Part shown: positions 1 to 11,410 of the stretch, one piece after another
Layout: the number at the start of each line of letters is the position of its first letter
How positions within the stretch are numbered: the stretch's first letter is position 1
NCBI GenBank assembly: GCA_947044365.1
Contig: OX345636.1
Span: 18,020,548 to 18,084,547 of the forward strand
Source: Petrosia ficiformis
Taxonomy: Eukaryota; Porifera; Demospongiae; Haplosclerida; Petrosiidae
Direction: 5' to 3'
DNA: 64,000 nt
The notes under the pieces: model-generated
What the model saw: only the letters and a program-made list of their open reading frames with translations
Databases searched by the model: none
Told to the model about the DNA's origin: nothing
Made by a program: the position numbers and the translations under genes

Positions 1-103
1 ATTGTAAAAAATGTAAGTTGCATAATAAACAACTAAATCACAGAATAAAAACAGTTATATATCTGAATAAACAAAATACTGCTTTGTTTACCTAACACTA
101 TAG

Positions 104-1473
104 AGAGAGATGATAAAAATGCAAAGACAGAGAGGTTGGTTATTGAAGACTTGGGCCAACGACAACGTATTGTTGCCAGAGTGCATGATAGCGCCCACTT
201 AGGAATCAACAGGTCACTTGACATGGTAGCTCCAAAGTATTACTGGCTAGGATTATCTAAAGATGTCAAACTCTATGTACGCTGTTTGTGTGACTCTATT
301 ATATTATACTGTGGGAGTTGTTATGAATAGATAGGTTTTTAAGTGTTTATTTTGGTGTTGATTGCTTGTGAAGCCACAAGTTTGCAGCCTAAAATTCATC
401 TAAATATTATTGTAGATTGAATCCTGTGAGCAATGCCAGAGGAACAATTACAAGTTACACAAAACCTCAGGGGTTCTTCATCCTATCCCTGTAAAACCAA
501 AAATCTGGAGTTAAGTTGGTATGGACCTTATTGGTCCCTTGCCTGAAACTCCACGTGGGAACAAATATATTGCCACATTAACAGGATATTTTTCAAAGTG
601 GGCTGAGACTGCTCCCTTGCAAAATAAATCAGCACTTGGTGTGGCCAAATTCATCTACTCCGTAAGTGAATTGCATGTGTATGACAGTTCATATACGTAC
701 ATTTATATCCTGCACAGAAAGCCTAGCATGGATGGATATAATAACTGATGTATTCTGTATAGTTCATATGTAGGATGGGTTGTCCTGAGACAATTATCAC
801 AGACCAAGGTCGTGAGTTTGTGAATGAACTATCATCACCACTCTACACTTTTACCAACACAGAACATCGTATTACAAGTGCTTACCACCCTCAGGTTATT
901 TACCATGATTATCATGATCAAATGAGATTCTAGCTAAATTATAATAATAATTATTTAATTTACCTAACTTTGCAGACTAATGGTCTCACTGAGCGATTCA
1001 ACCAGACACTTTCAAGGTGTCTTACAAAGATTGTCAATGAATCTCAAACTGACTGGGATGAGAAGATCAATACAGTACTGATGGACCGAGGGATATTTGA
1101 AACCTACCTACTTCCATTAACAAACAAACCTACTTTTGAAGAGCATTTACAGCTCTTACATAATCCTACTTCCTGGGCAACCCAGACAGAAGTGCTTGCA
1201 GTAGCTACATATTTCAGAGTTCCCGTGTTTTATTATGTTTTGCAGTATGAAGAGTATGTTTGGGGATGTTTCAAGCCACTAACTCATTTAAACATGAAAC
1301 ATCCTCGAAACGAACTTGATGATAATCCTTTAATTGTCGTTCCTTCTCACTTCGAACTTTTGTATTACAAAACTTCTCACGACTGCATTGTCTCCAGTTC
1401 TGATTCCTGTGTACCAAATGACTTCCCTCTGGTAGAAGAAAAGGTTGTAGAAGTTATAATATTTGATGAATAA
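104..1473 (+). pseudogene. Spliced gypsy/GINGER-type integrase with OTU-like C-terminal tail
   Basis: Four exons can be joined with GT-AG introns, all in phase 0: about 104-276, 416-661, 763-894 and 976-1473. The joined reading has a zinc-binding H2C2 motif (HDSAHLG, then CEQCQRN across the first intron) and an integrase core with all three acidic residues: D in GMDLIGPLPE, D in ITDQGREF, E in LTERFNQTL. After about 35 residues of exon 4 the frame runs without a stop into a region that looks like the C-terminal half of an OTU cysteine protease (SWATQTEVLAVATYF, later SHFELLYY). The Cys box of that protease is absent, so the joint near 1083 looks like a deletion fusion. One in-frame TAA at 512-514, just before the first catalytic Asp, breaks the gene. 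Introns argue against a plain Ty3/gypsy copy and favour a GINGER-type DNA transposon or a domesticated integrase. The 5' end may lie outside the window. Confidence 0.72.
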
Positions 1474-1902
1474 CATACCAAACTAAGTTCCCACTCAAGT
1501 GGTAGATAATAATAATATTCAAAGTTCATTCAAATAAAATTAATACAATTATGCGCTCGTTTAGAGGGTGTGGCTGGCTAGTCATTGGCCTGGCGCGATG
1601 GCTAGTGTAGCTATCAACCAGCAACAACACTAGCTGAAAGACATAACTAGTCTGAACACACCAAGATAATTATAATTGTATGTGCTACACTTCTACTGTT
1701 GCATTTATTGTAGTAAGATACGTAATAAACACAAAATTAATAACAGCTAGCATGGGTTGAAGGGGGTGCCCATTTTACACAGTGGGGTCCCTATTCGAAT
1801 AGCAAAATGCGTAATAAAATAGGGACCTGGGTCCCTATTTTACCGTTAATATGGGGACCCGGGTCCCCAAATGTACGGGATCCCCAGAATTTTATGACAC
1901 CG

Positions 1903-2222
1903 GGTGAAACGCACTCGGATCAAACATGCGCTAGTCAGAGGTCACGCCCTTATTGAACGCCCTCAAATTACTGTGCTCCATAATCGGAGCATAATCGGAG
2001 CATTACCCAAACCCACGTGTAATGGAAAAACAAGTGGAATCGGAGAGCAATATAAAACGTTAATTGAATTGGCAGCTCAAAGAACAGGGCTGTAAACAGA
2101 GCAAATTTAAGGTAATAATTAGTGTAAAGAATTTAACTTATCTTACTCTCTGTGGATGAAGCAGTTATGAGTAACATGTATTAAAACGGTAATTAGTGTA
2201 ATAGAGATTATAATGAAAATCA
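1903..2222. repeat. Dispersed repeat R1, copy 1
   Basis: This ~320-bp block is closely repeated at 20992-21303 in the same orientation, with shared stretches such as cttattgaacgccctcaaat and ctctgtggatgaagcagtta. Small indels separate the copies. I saw no convincing terminal repeats and no coding capacity that survives in both copies. The function is unknown; it is probably part of a non-autonomous transposon. Confidence 0.75.
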
Positions 2223-2249
2223 TATTATATCCAATAACTGAGAGAATGG

Positions 2250-3200
2250 CTTTCCAAACAATTTTTTTATCACTTCTCCTACTCCAATGGGGCACACACC
2301 AGGACATTTATCAAAGGCGATCAGCCTTGAGGCAGTGAATGCAATGAGACCAGAGGGATTCACATAAGATGAGCAGAGTCATTTTGCTATAGCAGACAAG
2401 TATTACATATTTCAATAGAAGCCCCGTGAAATGATGTACAAATATGTCTCCAGCATTTACATCTAGTTTGGATGGACCAGCTGATCTTTCAGTGCGAAGA
2501 GAGACAGACTGTATAAGTGAGACAGCTATTTTATCAAATAAAGCAGGATGTGGTTCTTCTATAGGATCCTCATACGAAAGAGAGCTGTAAGATCAAGTGA
2601 TTGTGCAGATGGATGTTTCTTTTGTAAAAACGTTTTGACTGACACAGAATCGATTAAAGTGTCCAGGCCAGTGAACCGTTATTGCCTTGCAGGATAACAT
2701 GTGTAGTGCAGCCCTCACCTTTCCCTCTGACATGAACTTTGTAAATACAGTAGCATCTTGTCTGTCCGACGATCTCTTAATCTGAGGATGGAGGTAACAT
2801 TGTATAGTATGACCTTTATCTAACAAAGCTTCAATATCACCATCTAACTACAAAAACAATCTATGCTCATTATGCTCTTTCACCTTAGAAGTGCGATGTG
2901 GTTTCTGAAGTAAAAGAATAGGTAGGGTCCTAGCTGCCTTCAAGGAAATTATCTCCATTGAGGAGCTCTTGGCATAAGCTACGAAAAAGCCAAGCCAATT
3001 CATTGACAAACGCTTTTCCTTCTTTCCCATGAACTATCCTGTACATTTGCTACATCATTCCATACGACATGGCCAACAAGTTTTCTGCACTGCCTTTCAC
3101 AGGAAATATCCTGCACATTTGCTACATCATTCCATATGACATGACCAACACATTTACTGCATAGCCTTCCACATAAAAAATCCTGTATATTATTACTATA
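2250..3200 (-). pseudogene. Retroelement reverse-transcriptase N-terminal region, decayed
   Basis: Read on the minus strand, several short frames line up in order as a retroelement polyprotein upstream of the RT core. They are a repeat with GHVIWNDVANVQD (about 3200-3030), then ALKAARTLPILLLQKPHR-like sequence (about 3000-2880), then EALLDKGHTIQ and SEGKVRAALHML (about 2830-2690), then LCSSYVNPSG and DKCPGVCPIGVGEV (about 2390-2270). From memory this order is typical of a reverse-transcriptase family abundant in sponge and cnidarian genomes. Frames change several times and stops are present, so the copy is dead. The catalytic YxDD part is not present; the element is truncated near 2250. Confidence 0.6.
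3038..3200 (-). repeat. 72-bp tandem repeat inside the RT remnant
   Basis: Sequence starting cctgtacatttgctacatca at 3038 recurs at 3110 and begins again at 3182, a period of 72 bases (24 codons). On the minus strand each unit encodes VGHV(I/V)WNDVANVQD. The period is a multiple of three, so the duplication kept the frame when the element was coding. Confidence 0.7.
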
Positions 3201-3619
3201 ATTATCATTTCATGACATGCATATGGTTGTAAAATTGATTAACATTCCCACATTAAAATACCTGAAAAACGTTTGTAATTTTGACTGAATAATTATCATT
3301 GTTTTTTTTTTTTTGCTATATAGGTATTTTATAATACAGCTATGGAAGACCATTCAATATTAATTTTAAAATTATTATTATTGTAATTAGTAATTGAAAT
3401 CCCTGATCAATATATAATTATTGTGCTTAGCGACTATAGTCATTCCCTCTTCCTTTCTTTTTAAATTCAAATTTCTATCAGCAGTACTATAACTCGAACA
3501 GTTTCACTAGTACTATTTATGACTTTTTTACTACTTGAGCAACGACAAAGAATGTATTCAATAGGGATAAATGAATAATTATCAAAGAGTTAATATAAAC
3601 TGTTGCACCATACATTGGT

Positions 3620-4740
3620 TGGCTTGCCAATTAGTTGTCTATCAGGATAAGGTTTGAACCAAGAAACATGAGCAATGACAAATGATGACACATCGGTTGA
3701 GTTACCAACAGAGAAGCTAACTTTAGCAAAAAAATGGATTTCAATTGTACGATTATTTGCAGTTGGATGTTGCTGATTGGGTAATACTGATGGTGGAGGA
3801 CCAATGTTCCATGAGCCAAGTGCAATGCATGGATTTCTGGTTGAGACGTGTGATATGGGTATGATTTTAATGTACAAGATGTATACTTATGAAATATTTG
3901 ACACATGGTGATGTCTTCAGAATAACATGATTGAAGTTGTGCACATGTATTTCTTAACACCATAGTCCGTTCTATAGTGAAAACACCTTTAGTATATTTA
4001 GATCCCAACATGTAGTTAGATTGATGAAACGACGAAGTAGCTGAGGTTCGATTAATCTATTGTTATTTAGCTGGGAACTCAATATCCCATTATACCTTTC
4101 AAAAAGCCAACATTCATAGACAGGAACAAAGTCTAGTATAACCTCCTTTAGGTGGCCGCGCATATTTATATTAGGAGTTATAGCACTCTTACCATATAGA
4201 TGCTGTGCCTTGTAAAACTGCAGCAGTATAGTGTGTCAGCCAACATCATCATTTGAGAGACTGTGCTCACACAAAATTCGACAAGCTAGTACAAATCATC
4301 TCCAGCATTCTAAATGCTCTGAAGGTAAAGTCCGTACAAAGATGATTTAAAAGAGTACAGCAATGTTTTACCATTTTGCAGTGCAACTGAATGCAATATA
4401 TATAGGTGCATTACAAGGTGCTCGACCAGAAATACAGGGGTGGTTGGGGTATTTATTGTACAAATTTGCACCTCTTTGAGTCTTGTTTGGAACCACATAC
4501 AGTTACACAATCTTCGAATTTGTATGTCTTGTGACATGCTGGGCATACAACGAATACCTGAAAACTATCACTGCATCCAAGTGCTTCCTCATTGCATACA
4601 CATTCTGTGACCAGACTCTGGCATTATCCAAAGCAACATTTGAAAAACCACCCATGATATAAAAGAAGGTATAAATAAATTTAAGAAGTGCTGATACGGT
4701 TGCTTCAGGAAGACAGTGCTTCACCTGTAAACGAAGCAAG
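3620..4740 (-). pseudogene. CACTA/EnSpm-like transposase remnant (DUF4218-type)
   Basis: Minus-strand fragments run in the order expected for a plant/animal CACTA-type (Transposase_21 / DUF4218) protein. First comes KHCLPEATVSALLKFIYTFF (about 4720-4660), then a degraded zinc-binding middle (about 4550-4310), then HLKEVILDFVPVYECWLFER followed by YNGILSSQLNN (about 4160-4060), then IEPQLLRRFI (about 4050). The PVY-W-F-ERYNGILG motif is the strongest sign. Frames are broken by stops and frameshifts, and no terminal inverted repeats were found. It lies on the opposite strand to the isopeptidase block that follows. Confidence 0.55.
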
Positions 4741-5890
4741 AATAAAAGCAGCCATTCTGCAAAGCGATTCTACTTTAAATTACCACTGGTTGATTCTATT
4801 GCAGTTGAGTTGAAGATGTCTTCTTCTACCTCTTGATTCCCATCCATTGATTAATCTTTAATTCTCTATTGCTTGATCTTCATCTTCCCATATCTCTTCA
4901 CACAGGAAATCTAATGTGACAAATCAGGGTAACATATGTAACAATAATTAGTAATCATGCATACAGCAAAACAAAATGTCACAATAACTCATTGATTGGT
5001 TATAGCAACGATCTAAAGTAGCATGGTCATGCTGTTGATGCCATAATAGTTACTGAACTCTTATTTTGTTATTCTTCTCATATAAAATTTCATGTTTCAC
5101 ATCACTTACACAAGTTCAAAGTTGCTGTCAACAAATGATTGAAATTTGTTTATAACCTGCAACTTCGATTCAAATTTTCATTTACCTATGGAAATACCAT
5201 ACATTTTTGGTAACAAAGGTATATTTTATAGTAGATATGAAGTATTTGTTATGACATTGTAAGTAGCCACAATGTGCATCATGAGAATTTAATCTATACC
5301 GTTTTTTACAAGGCTGTATTTATCTTTGAATGAGTTATTTTAACAATTTTGTTTCTACACTGCATTGTGATCTATATATACATATTAGTTAAGCACTTGA
5401 AATAAACTAAACACCTATTATTAATTATCAACTTTTACTGACCCATCATTAACACACACAAAAATTTCATCACAGTTCGCCAATAATATAACAAGTTTGT
5501 AACCTTTATCCATATTAGAAGCCTCAAGATCGCTGCCCGAGTCATCTGACTGTGTATCACTCAAATAAGAATGTAAATGCAAAAGCCCCACATGGTACAA
5601 GTATAAAAATAATATTAACTATTATCAGAGGGTACAGTAGTACTCTCTATGTAGGGATGGCGCCGAAAGAAAAATGGCCACCCACCCCACCAAATTAAAC
5701 CAGACATTATGGATAACTCTGAAGCTTGTTACCCCAAACAAATAACTGTTATGCCAATAGTATTATGCAATGCCTACTAAATCATCCTACTTTCTTTGGA
5801 CTATTAGAAGTGGTATATAAAGAACATGTTCCGGCCATCTTCATGCAAAAATTGTGCAACTTCAGGTATTGACATAAGTATGAATAAGTA
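4741..5890. other. No gene recognised
   Basis: AT-rich sequence without a coherent reading frame, terminal repeats or tandem structure that I can support. It may hold decayed introns or edges of the transposon remnants on either side. Confidence 0.5.
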
Positions 5891-5891
5891 A

Positions 5892-7115
5892 TTGAAAATC
5901 AATGAAAATGAAGGTCTTTGCTTGGCAAGTGCACTTGATTTATTCAGTCTTCAATATCAGTACAGCAGTTCTTCCACTGTATTAAAATCAGACTCTATTG
6001 TAGCATGTCTAAAAGGTATGTATGAAAACCAAAGTAATGAAACAAGTGTGTACGTAGTTTACAGTTTAAACAATAACAATAGTATTGTATAGCCACACAT
6101 TATTTACTCACACCTGGACGTGATCAAGATGCACATGAATATTACATCCAACTAGTTAACAGCTTTGGTGAAATTTCAAACAGGTCAGATCTTTGCTATA
6201 ATATTTCTTATTTAGATTATTATATTGATGATTATAAAACAATTACACAAAGTGAAGGAGTACATAAGAGAAGAAATTGAGTTTGAACAAGACCAGAAAA
6301 GTAATTAATTAAATGACACTTTAATTTTATTATAATTTTTGCATCATTGCCAGTACTATGTACAGCATGTAACTCTATTAGTGAAACTAAGCAATTATGT
6401 AGCATTTTAGAGATTAAAGTTGAATAGAATTAAAATAGTATGTAATATGATCTAACATACATACACTGTGCACACCAGGACAGAAATGCTCACTTGCAGG
6501 AGTTCATCTATGATGAACTGACAGAACCTGAGTGCTTGAGTGACTACAAGTGTTCCGGGTAAGTTATTTACTTGTAAACATTGATTAAATTAATCATTGA
6601 ACAATGCAGGTGTGTAAATGTTGGGAAATCAATTAAAACATGTACTGTCTCCAACCATGATAAGTTGCTTTGTGTTCACATAACGAAAACACAAAAATTG
6701 TAAGTTTTAACACAACATTGAAAGACTTATTAATTCCCTATTTCTTGACATCAGGAATAAAATACCAATTGTCCAGATACAGGTAACAATTTTAAGCTTA
6801 AAATTGACAAAATTACCTCAATTTCAATATAGCAAATTACAGTTAGAGTCAGTGGTAATGTCTATACAGACTTATTGAAATAGTAAAAAACACACTGAAT
6901 AATAACATCAGTCATTACACTTGTTTCATCAGATCAAGAATCGACAATATCCAGTGGTTTTATATCAACGATAGTTTAGTAGTTTTTTTTTTACATGTAA
7001 ATCACAATCGAAAGTTATTTATGAACAAATTTATATGTAGGTTATACCTGTGAGTGCAGTCACAGTTGTACAGCAAGACCCCTTTATGTTGTTTTATGAA
7101 TTGGATGAAAGTAAA
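5892..7115 (+). pseudogene. USP-type ubiquitin-specific protease, decayed spliced copy
   Basis: Short plus-strand exons spell out the landmarks of a ubiquitin-specific protease in order. They are a degenerate Cys box (EGLCLASALDLF, about 5905-5940), the QDAHEY motif (GRDQDAHEYYIQLV, about 6117-6158), a segment ending DYKCSG then CVNVGKSIKTC (about 6480-6640, a CxxC zinc-ribbon-like site), a His-box end (QWFYINDSLV, about 6950-6980) and the closing strand QQDPFMLFYEL (about 7072-7105). Introns are small. The Cys box lacks the usual Asn and the His of GHY was not found, so activity is unlikely. The reading continues directly into a Ulp1 domain. It could be a host USP pseudogene, but the fusion and neighbours favour a transposon-borne protease. 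Confidence 0.55.
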
Positions 7116-8420
7116 AAAAAAATTGCTCCACATGTCAGAAATTTATTACATACAATACTACAGGATTATGTCAAACCACTTTACCACTGTTCTACTTATC
7201 ATGCCTGGGATCATCAGCTTACCTCTCTGATAAGCTTCATGCATACATACATCTACATATATCTAAGTGCTGCCACGATATGGAAATTTCCATGTCAAAT
7301 ATTTTATGTCATGTGTACATTGAATATACATGTTCTTTAGCAAACATAACTAAAAATGGCTGCTTGGAATTAAAAAAACTTAAAAATGGTATGTCTATTA
7401 TAGATATTGTCAATGAACTGAATAATTTGACCATACTTAGAAATATATACTGTGCATTTTTTTTTAAATATCAAGATGTACAGATTGTATCATGGCAGCA
7501 TTAAGTTATGTTCATGTACGTACTATACATGCATTCAATAACGATAAATGCCTAATTATATTTTCATAGGTCATAAAATCATATATGGATATCATAACTA
7601 GTGAAGCTGACAAGGTAATGCTTAAGTACAGATGTACAAATTCCATAATTTGCATTCATACACATGTATACAGGTTGGGAAAAAGGTTTTTGTTTTAAAT
7701 TCACAATTTTTTGAAAAATTTTGTTGCAATGGTTACCAAGCTGTTAAAAAGTTGGTATCACAAAGTAAATTTCATGGTCAGTGTCCACCGAAATATTACT
7801 CTCCATTAATGCACTGCAGGTACACCTAATGACCCAAGATCTTCTTCTCTGTTTCATTAATGAAAACAAAAGCCACTGGACAATAATGGTATACATGTAC
7901 TCGACATACCCATTCAGTTACAGTATTTACTATCTGTACAGGTTGTTGATACAAGGAAAAAACAAGCAGAGTACTTTGACTCCTTTACATTGTCTACAGA
8001 GACACAACTAAAGTATGTTCACCTGTACAATAATTATTGTAATGCTCATAAAAACACAGATCATTTTTGGAATCTCGGTGCAGAGATCAAAATGTATCTT
8101 CACCTGATTGGAGTAAATGGCCATATGTGAATAGAACAGTATGTTGTTCAATGATCTTATACCACTAATCATTATACACTATTTATTACCAGGACCAGCC
8201 TACTCAATCAAATGGACATGACTGTGGTGTTTTTGCTACACAATTTGCACTCTACAGAGTGTTTGAGAAAAAATGGGACTTCAATCAGGTATATAAATTA
8301 AAAGGTTAAAATTAAAAAGCCAGTAATCTATGTACACAAATAAACATGTACTACAGAAACAAATGGGAGTCATTAGAAAGATTTAGCAGAAGAAATTGTT
8401 TGCGGTGAATTAGTGTAAGT
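7116..8420 (+). pseudogene. Ulp1-type (C48) SUMO protease, multi-exon, transposon-associated
   Basis: Exons that join cleanly include about 7571-7614, 7675-7754, 7820-7888, 7942-8010, 8084-8139 and 8194-8289. They encode VIKSYMDII, GKKVFVLNSQFFEKF, GYQAVKKL, NKSHWTIM, VVDTRKKQAEYFDS, SPDWSKWPYVNRT and then DQPTQSNGHDCGVFATQ. These carry the catalytic His (SHW), Asp, Gln (QPTQ) and Cys (HDCG) of adenain/Ulp1 peptidases, which remove SUMO-like modifiers. All four residues are present. Outside the core there are frame breaks: near 7230 (before SDKLHAYIH) and near 8383 (before DLAEEIVCGEL). The core therefore looks well kept while the gene as a whole is broken. It follows the USP remnant in the same direction without a gap. 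Confidence 0.72.
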
Positions 8421-8459
8421 ACAATGATTGGTATTTTCTTTAATAAAATGAGCAATTAA

Positions 8460-8930
8460 ATAGGCAGCCTAGTGTGAGACAAAAATTACTGAACTCTCCA
8501 ATTCCAGCAGGATTTGATTATAGAGCATTTTATTTAGAAGCAATTCAGCCAAACAGCTGCATCGCCCACTGATAAGCAAGGAGGAATCTCTTCAATTCAA
8601 GTCTTCAAAGACACTGATAACAACTGCTCAACCACGATTGGAAAATAAACCAAGATTGAAAATTAAACCATCACCATCACTTAAACTACCATCAACAAGA
8701 ACGGGTCACTCATCATCAACTAAACTACCATCTTTAAACACATGTACACCATCATTATCACCGCCACCACCACCGGTACTTAACTTATCATCAACAAGTG
8801 ATACACAGAAATTAGTATCTGTTCAAATATCATCACCTGAAAAACTATTGTCGTCAGCAAAATCACAGTCACCATGTAAATTTTCGTCAGTTATACCACT
8901 GCAAACAATACCAATGACTGCTTCACCAAA
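8460..8930 (+). pseudogene. Ser/Pro-rich linker downstream of Ulp1 domain
   Basis: The frame after the Ulp1 exons gives RQKLLNSPIPAGFDYRAFY, then a low-complexity stretch rich in Ser, Pro, Lys and Leu with a run of prolines at about 8760-8775. An open frame covers 8638-8952, then a frameshift near 8930 leads into the zinc-finger region. There is no known fold; it probably linked the protease and DNA-binding parts of one transposon protein. Confidence 0.4.
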
Positions 8931-8939
8931 TAACACCAA

Positions 8940-9918
8940 CATTAACAGTTAAACAGCATGTTATAAAGCAAAAGCAATTGCGTGTGGATCAAAAGTTTGT
9001 ATGTAAAGATGCAGTCAAGTTTACACACACAGGTCTAGCCTACTGAAACATCACCTAAAGAAGCATGGAAAGAAACACATATATAGAACACGGTATGATT
9101 AGCTGTAAGGAGGAGCCATGTACATTCAATTGCCAGAGATTGGTGCAGCTAAAAGAGCACTTAGTAAACGCACACAAGAAGGAAATCAAAAAGACGAAAG
9201 AGCATTTTGAAATGAAAGAAGGTTAACTAGTATGTGTAGTGTGTATAACGTTATATCTATTTTATTTTAGATTTTAATTTGTGGAAAAGTAAGTACGAAG
9301 AAGACACAAACACAAGTTTTGCTAAGGCTACAGGAAGGAAAGGCACTACTGACTGCTATTACTGTAATAGAAGTGGCTACTTCAATACAAAGAGCAAAGG
9401 GCTTAGGAATATCAAGAGTCAAGGAAGCAACAAATTAGATACCTACTGCACATACAGCTTCAATTACAGTGACATCTGACATTCTTACAGGCCAACTGAC
9501 TGCTACAATATGTCATACACATTACGGACATAGCATACAATTAGGACATGTACCATTACCAACAAGCACGCGAATGGAGGTTGCAGCTAAAATCATGCAA
9601 GGGGTGTCAACAGATGATATACTAGGTACAATTCGTGACAATATGGGAGACAAAGTGAATCGCAATCATTTATTAACATGCAAAGACATACATCACATCG
9701 AGCGTTCATTTGGAATAAAATCAATTGAACTTACTTGCAGTAATGATGCTAAAAGTGTTGCTTTATGGGTTGCAGAAATGCAGTTAAAACCTAGCTCTAA
9801 CCCTGTAATACTCTACAAACCCCAAGGGATGGCACAGCCAATGGAATGTGACAATCTTACAGATGATTTAATTGCCCATGTGCATTTGTATACTCAGAAC
9901 ATGGAAGCTGAAAAGGAG
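8940..9918 (+). pseudogene. C2H2 finger plus MULE-associated-like DNA-binding remnant
   Basis: Two degraded C2H2-type fingers are visible: one with SSLLKHHLKKHGKKH (about 9030-9080, reached through a frameshift) and one with CTFNCQRLVQLKEHLVNAH (about 9119-9175). After a small intron (acceptor near 9270) comes FNLWKSKYEEDTN, then YYCNRSGYF, and after another frameshift near 9450 comes THYGHSIQLGHVPLP, GVSTDDILGTIRDN and NRNHLLTCKDIHHIERSFG. From memory this series belongs to transposase-like proteins found in cnidarians, sponges and arthropods, upstream of a MULE-type catalytic domain. A GTAAGT donor at about 9919 ends the exon. I see no catalytic domain downstream, so the copy is truncated. 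It shares strand with the USP-Ulp1 block just before it. Confidence 0.5.
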
Positions 9919-9921
9919 TAA

Positions 9922-10801
9922 GTGCAGCAAATAATAATGAATATAATTATTAAGCCATTGTATAGTAATATTATATACTATCATAACATTGGAATGCCGT
10001 GTGGTTGATATAGTGACTGACACTACTTCTTGTATGACTGCAGATAAAGTGAAATAGTAGGCATCATCCGTAAGTGAAAGAGAATGATATTCAATTCATA
10101 AATAATTGATATATATACAAAAGACTGACCTTCATTGATGAACATGCATTTATGATTAAAGGATTTCATATGATACATAACTTAAACCACTATTTCTACA
10201 TAAAATATTCACACCATTCAGGAAAAAAAAAAACAATGGAAACAAGATTAATAAAAAAACATTTGCAATAAAAATGAATGCACTAAAGTGCAGAACCCTC
10301 GCTAGCTTGCAAAAACAGCATGGTTTTAGAACAACTTTGCCTAAGCAACCTATTGCAACAGGAACACCCCAATTCGAAGAAGTCAGTAGAACATCATGAA
10401 TATGCAAATTATGGGGATAGCATGGCCATGAGATCTCTTGAGAACTAGCGAATTTCTGGACAAAACTTCACAAATAGCTATATAAACACTCGTTAGGACG
10501 ATAGACAAAGCCCAAGAAACAAAACGTCAAAGAGACAAAAGTTAGTGTTTTAGTGTTTCCTGCTGACATCAGCAAAAACGATACAATTTCAAGATGGCGA
10601 CAAATCGACGAGTATTTACACGGCTGTTTCTCTGCAACAAGACGAGTTCAGAACAAATCGCTTTTATTTCTTACCTTTCACTATACCAGTATTCTGCAGA
10701 TATGCTCAGAATACAGTAAGACCTTGCAGTTGTGGAGATCAAGCGGTAAAACACAGACACACACACACACACCAGAAGACTCCTCCGCCTACGCGCTCGC
10801 G
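9922..10801. other. Non-coding; short CA run only
   Basis: No gene recognised. A short (AC)n run lies near 10750-10772. About 10215-10275 resembles sequence near 18868-18905, so part of a dispersed repeat is probably present. Confidence 0.45.
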
Positions 10802-10805
10802 TTTA

Positions 10806-11410
10806 GGTTGTAGTCTTTTCCGTGGGCGGATGCTAGTCCAATCAGTTTCTAGTCTTGCAAGCTTCTTGCTGCATACAATATGGTTCCATTCTGTATTTTT
10901 TGGAAGCCACACCCACCCGGGGGTATAATTATTGGGCCTAAATGTTTTGACTGATAGTTTATTTTCAGAAACAAACCTAAACACGCCCCACGGGTGGTGC
11001 AGGGGGCGGTGTGTTGGAAACAATGGCGGGTAACTGTAGTTGGTGTCTGAGAAAGATCGGAGTTTGATAGTGCCTAGAAAGGTAGATTTTATGGTTTCAG
11101 TGAAAAGCTACAGAATTCAGCTTTCTTCAGCCTCTTGTAACTATAAAAGTAAAATGAATTTCCAGAAAACGGCTCTATTTGTTTTCTCTAAATGCATTGT
11201 ACTTGGTGCACGCCATGATTGGTGGGCGTGGCTTTCTCCGTTTTGTACTTATTGTGATTACAAAAGTGGACATTTTATATATGTTTTATCAATTCCAGGA
11301 CCCTATAAAGGTGATTAGAAGATATGAAGGTTGCCATTACACCAGGTTAGAGTCATATTATATAATATTCTACTGATTGGAGTCGCATCCGCCCACTCCC
11401 TAGTACCACC
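10806..11410 (-). repeat. TTAA-flanked MITE family T, copy A (inverted)
   Basis: Copy of the element best seen at 56475-57012, in reverse orientation. It begins ggttgtagtcttttccgtgg and ends tagtaccacc, so the terminal inverted repeats share gtgggcggatgc and ccaatcagtttc. The right flank is TTAA (11411-11414). The left flank is TTTA, probably a mutated TTAA. No transposase is encoded. Frames inside it (for example 11040-11318) recur in the other copies and are not genes. Confidence 0.8.

Noticed and set aside
2593..3030. Two minus-strand frames as independent small genes
   Set aside because: They align in order as pieces of one retroelement polyprotein, so they were merged into the RT remnant.
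11040..11376. ~90-codon frame with MVSEKDRSLIV
   Set aside because: It recurs in reverse copies of MITE family T (also at 56515-56781), so it is part of a non-coding repeat rather than a gene.
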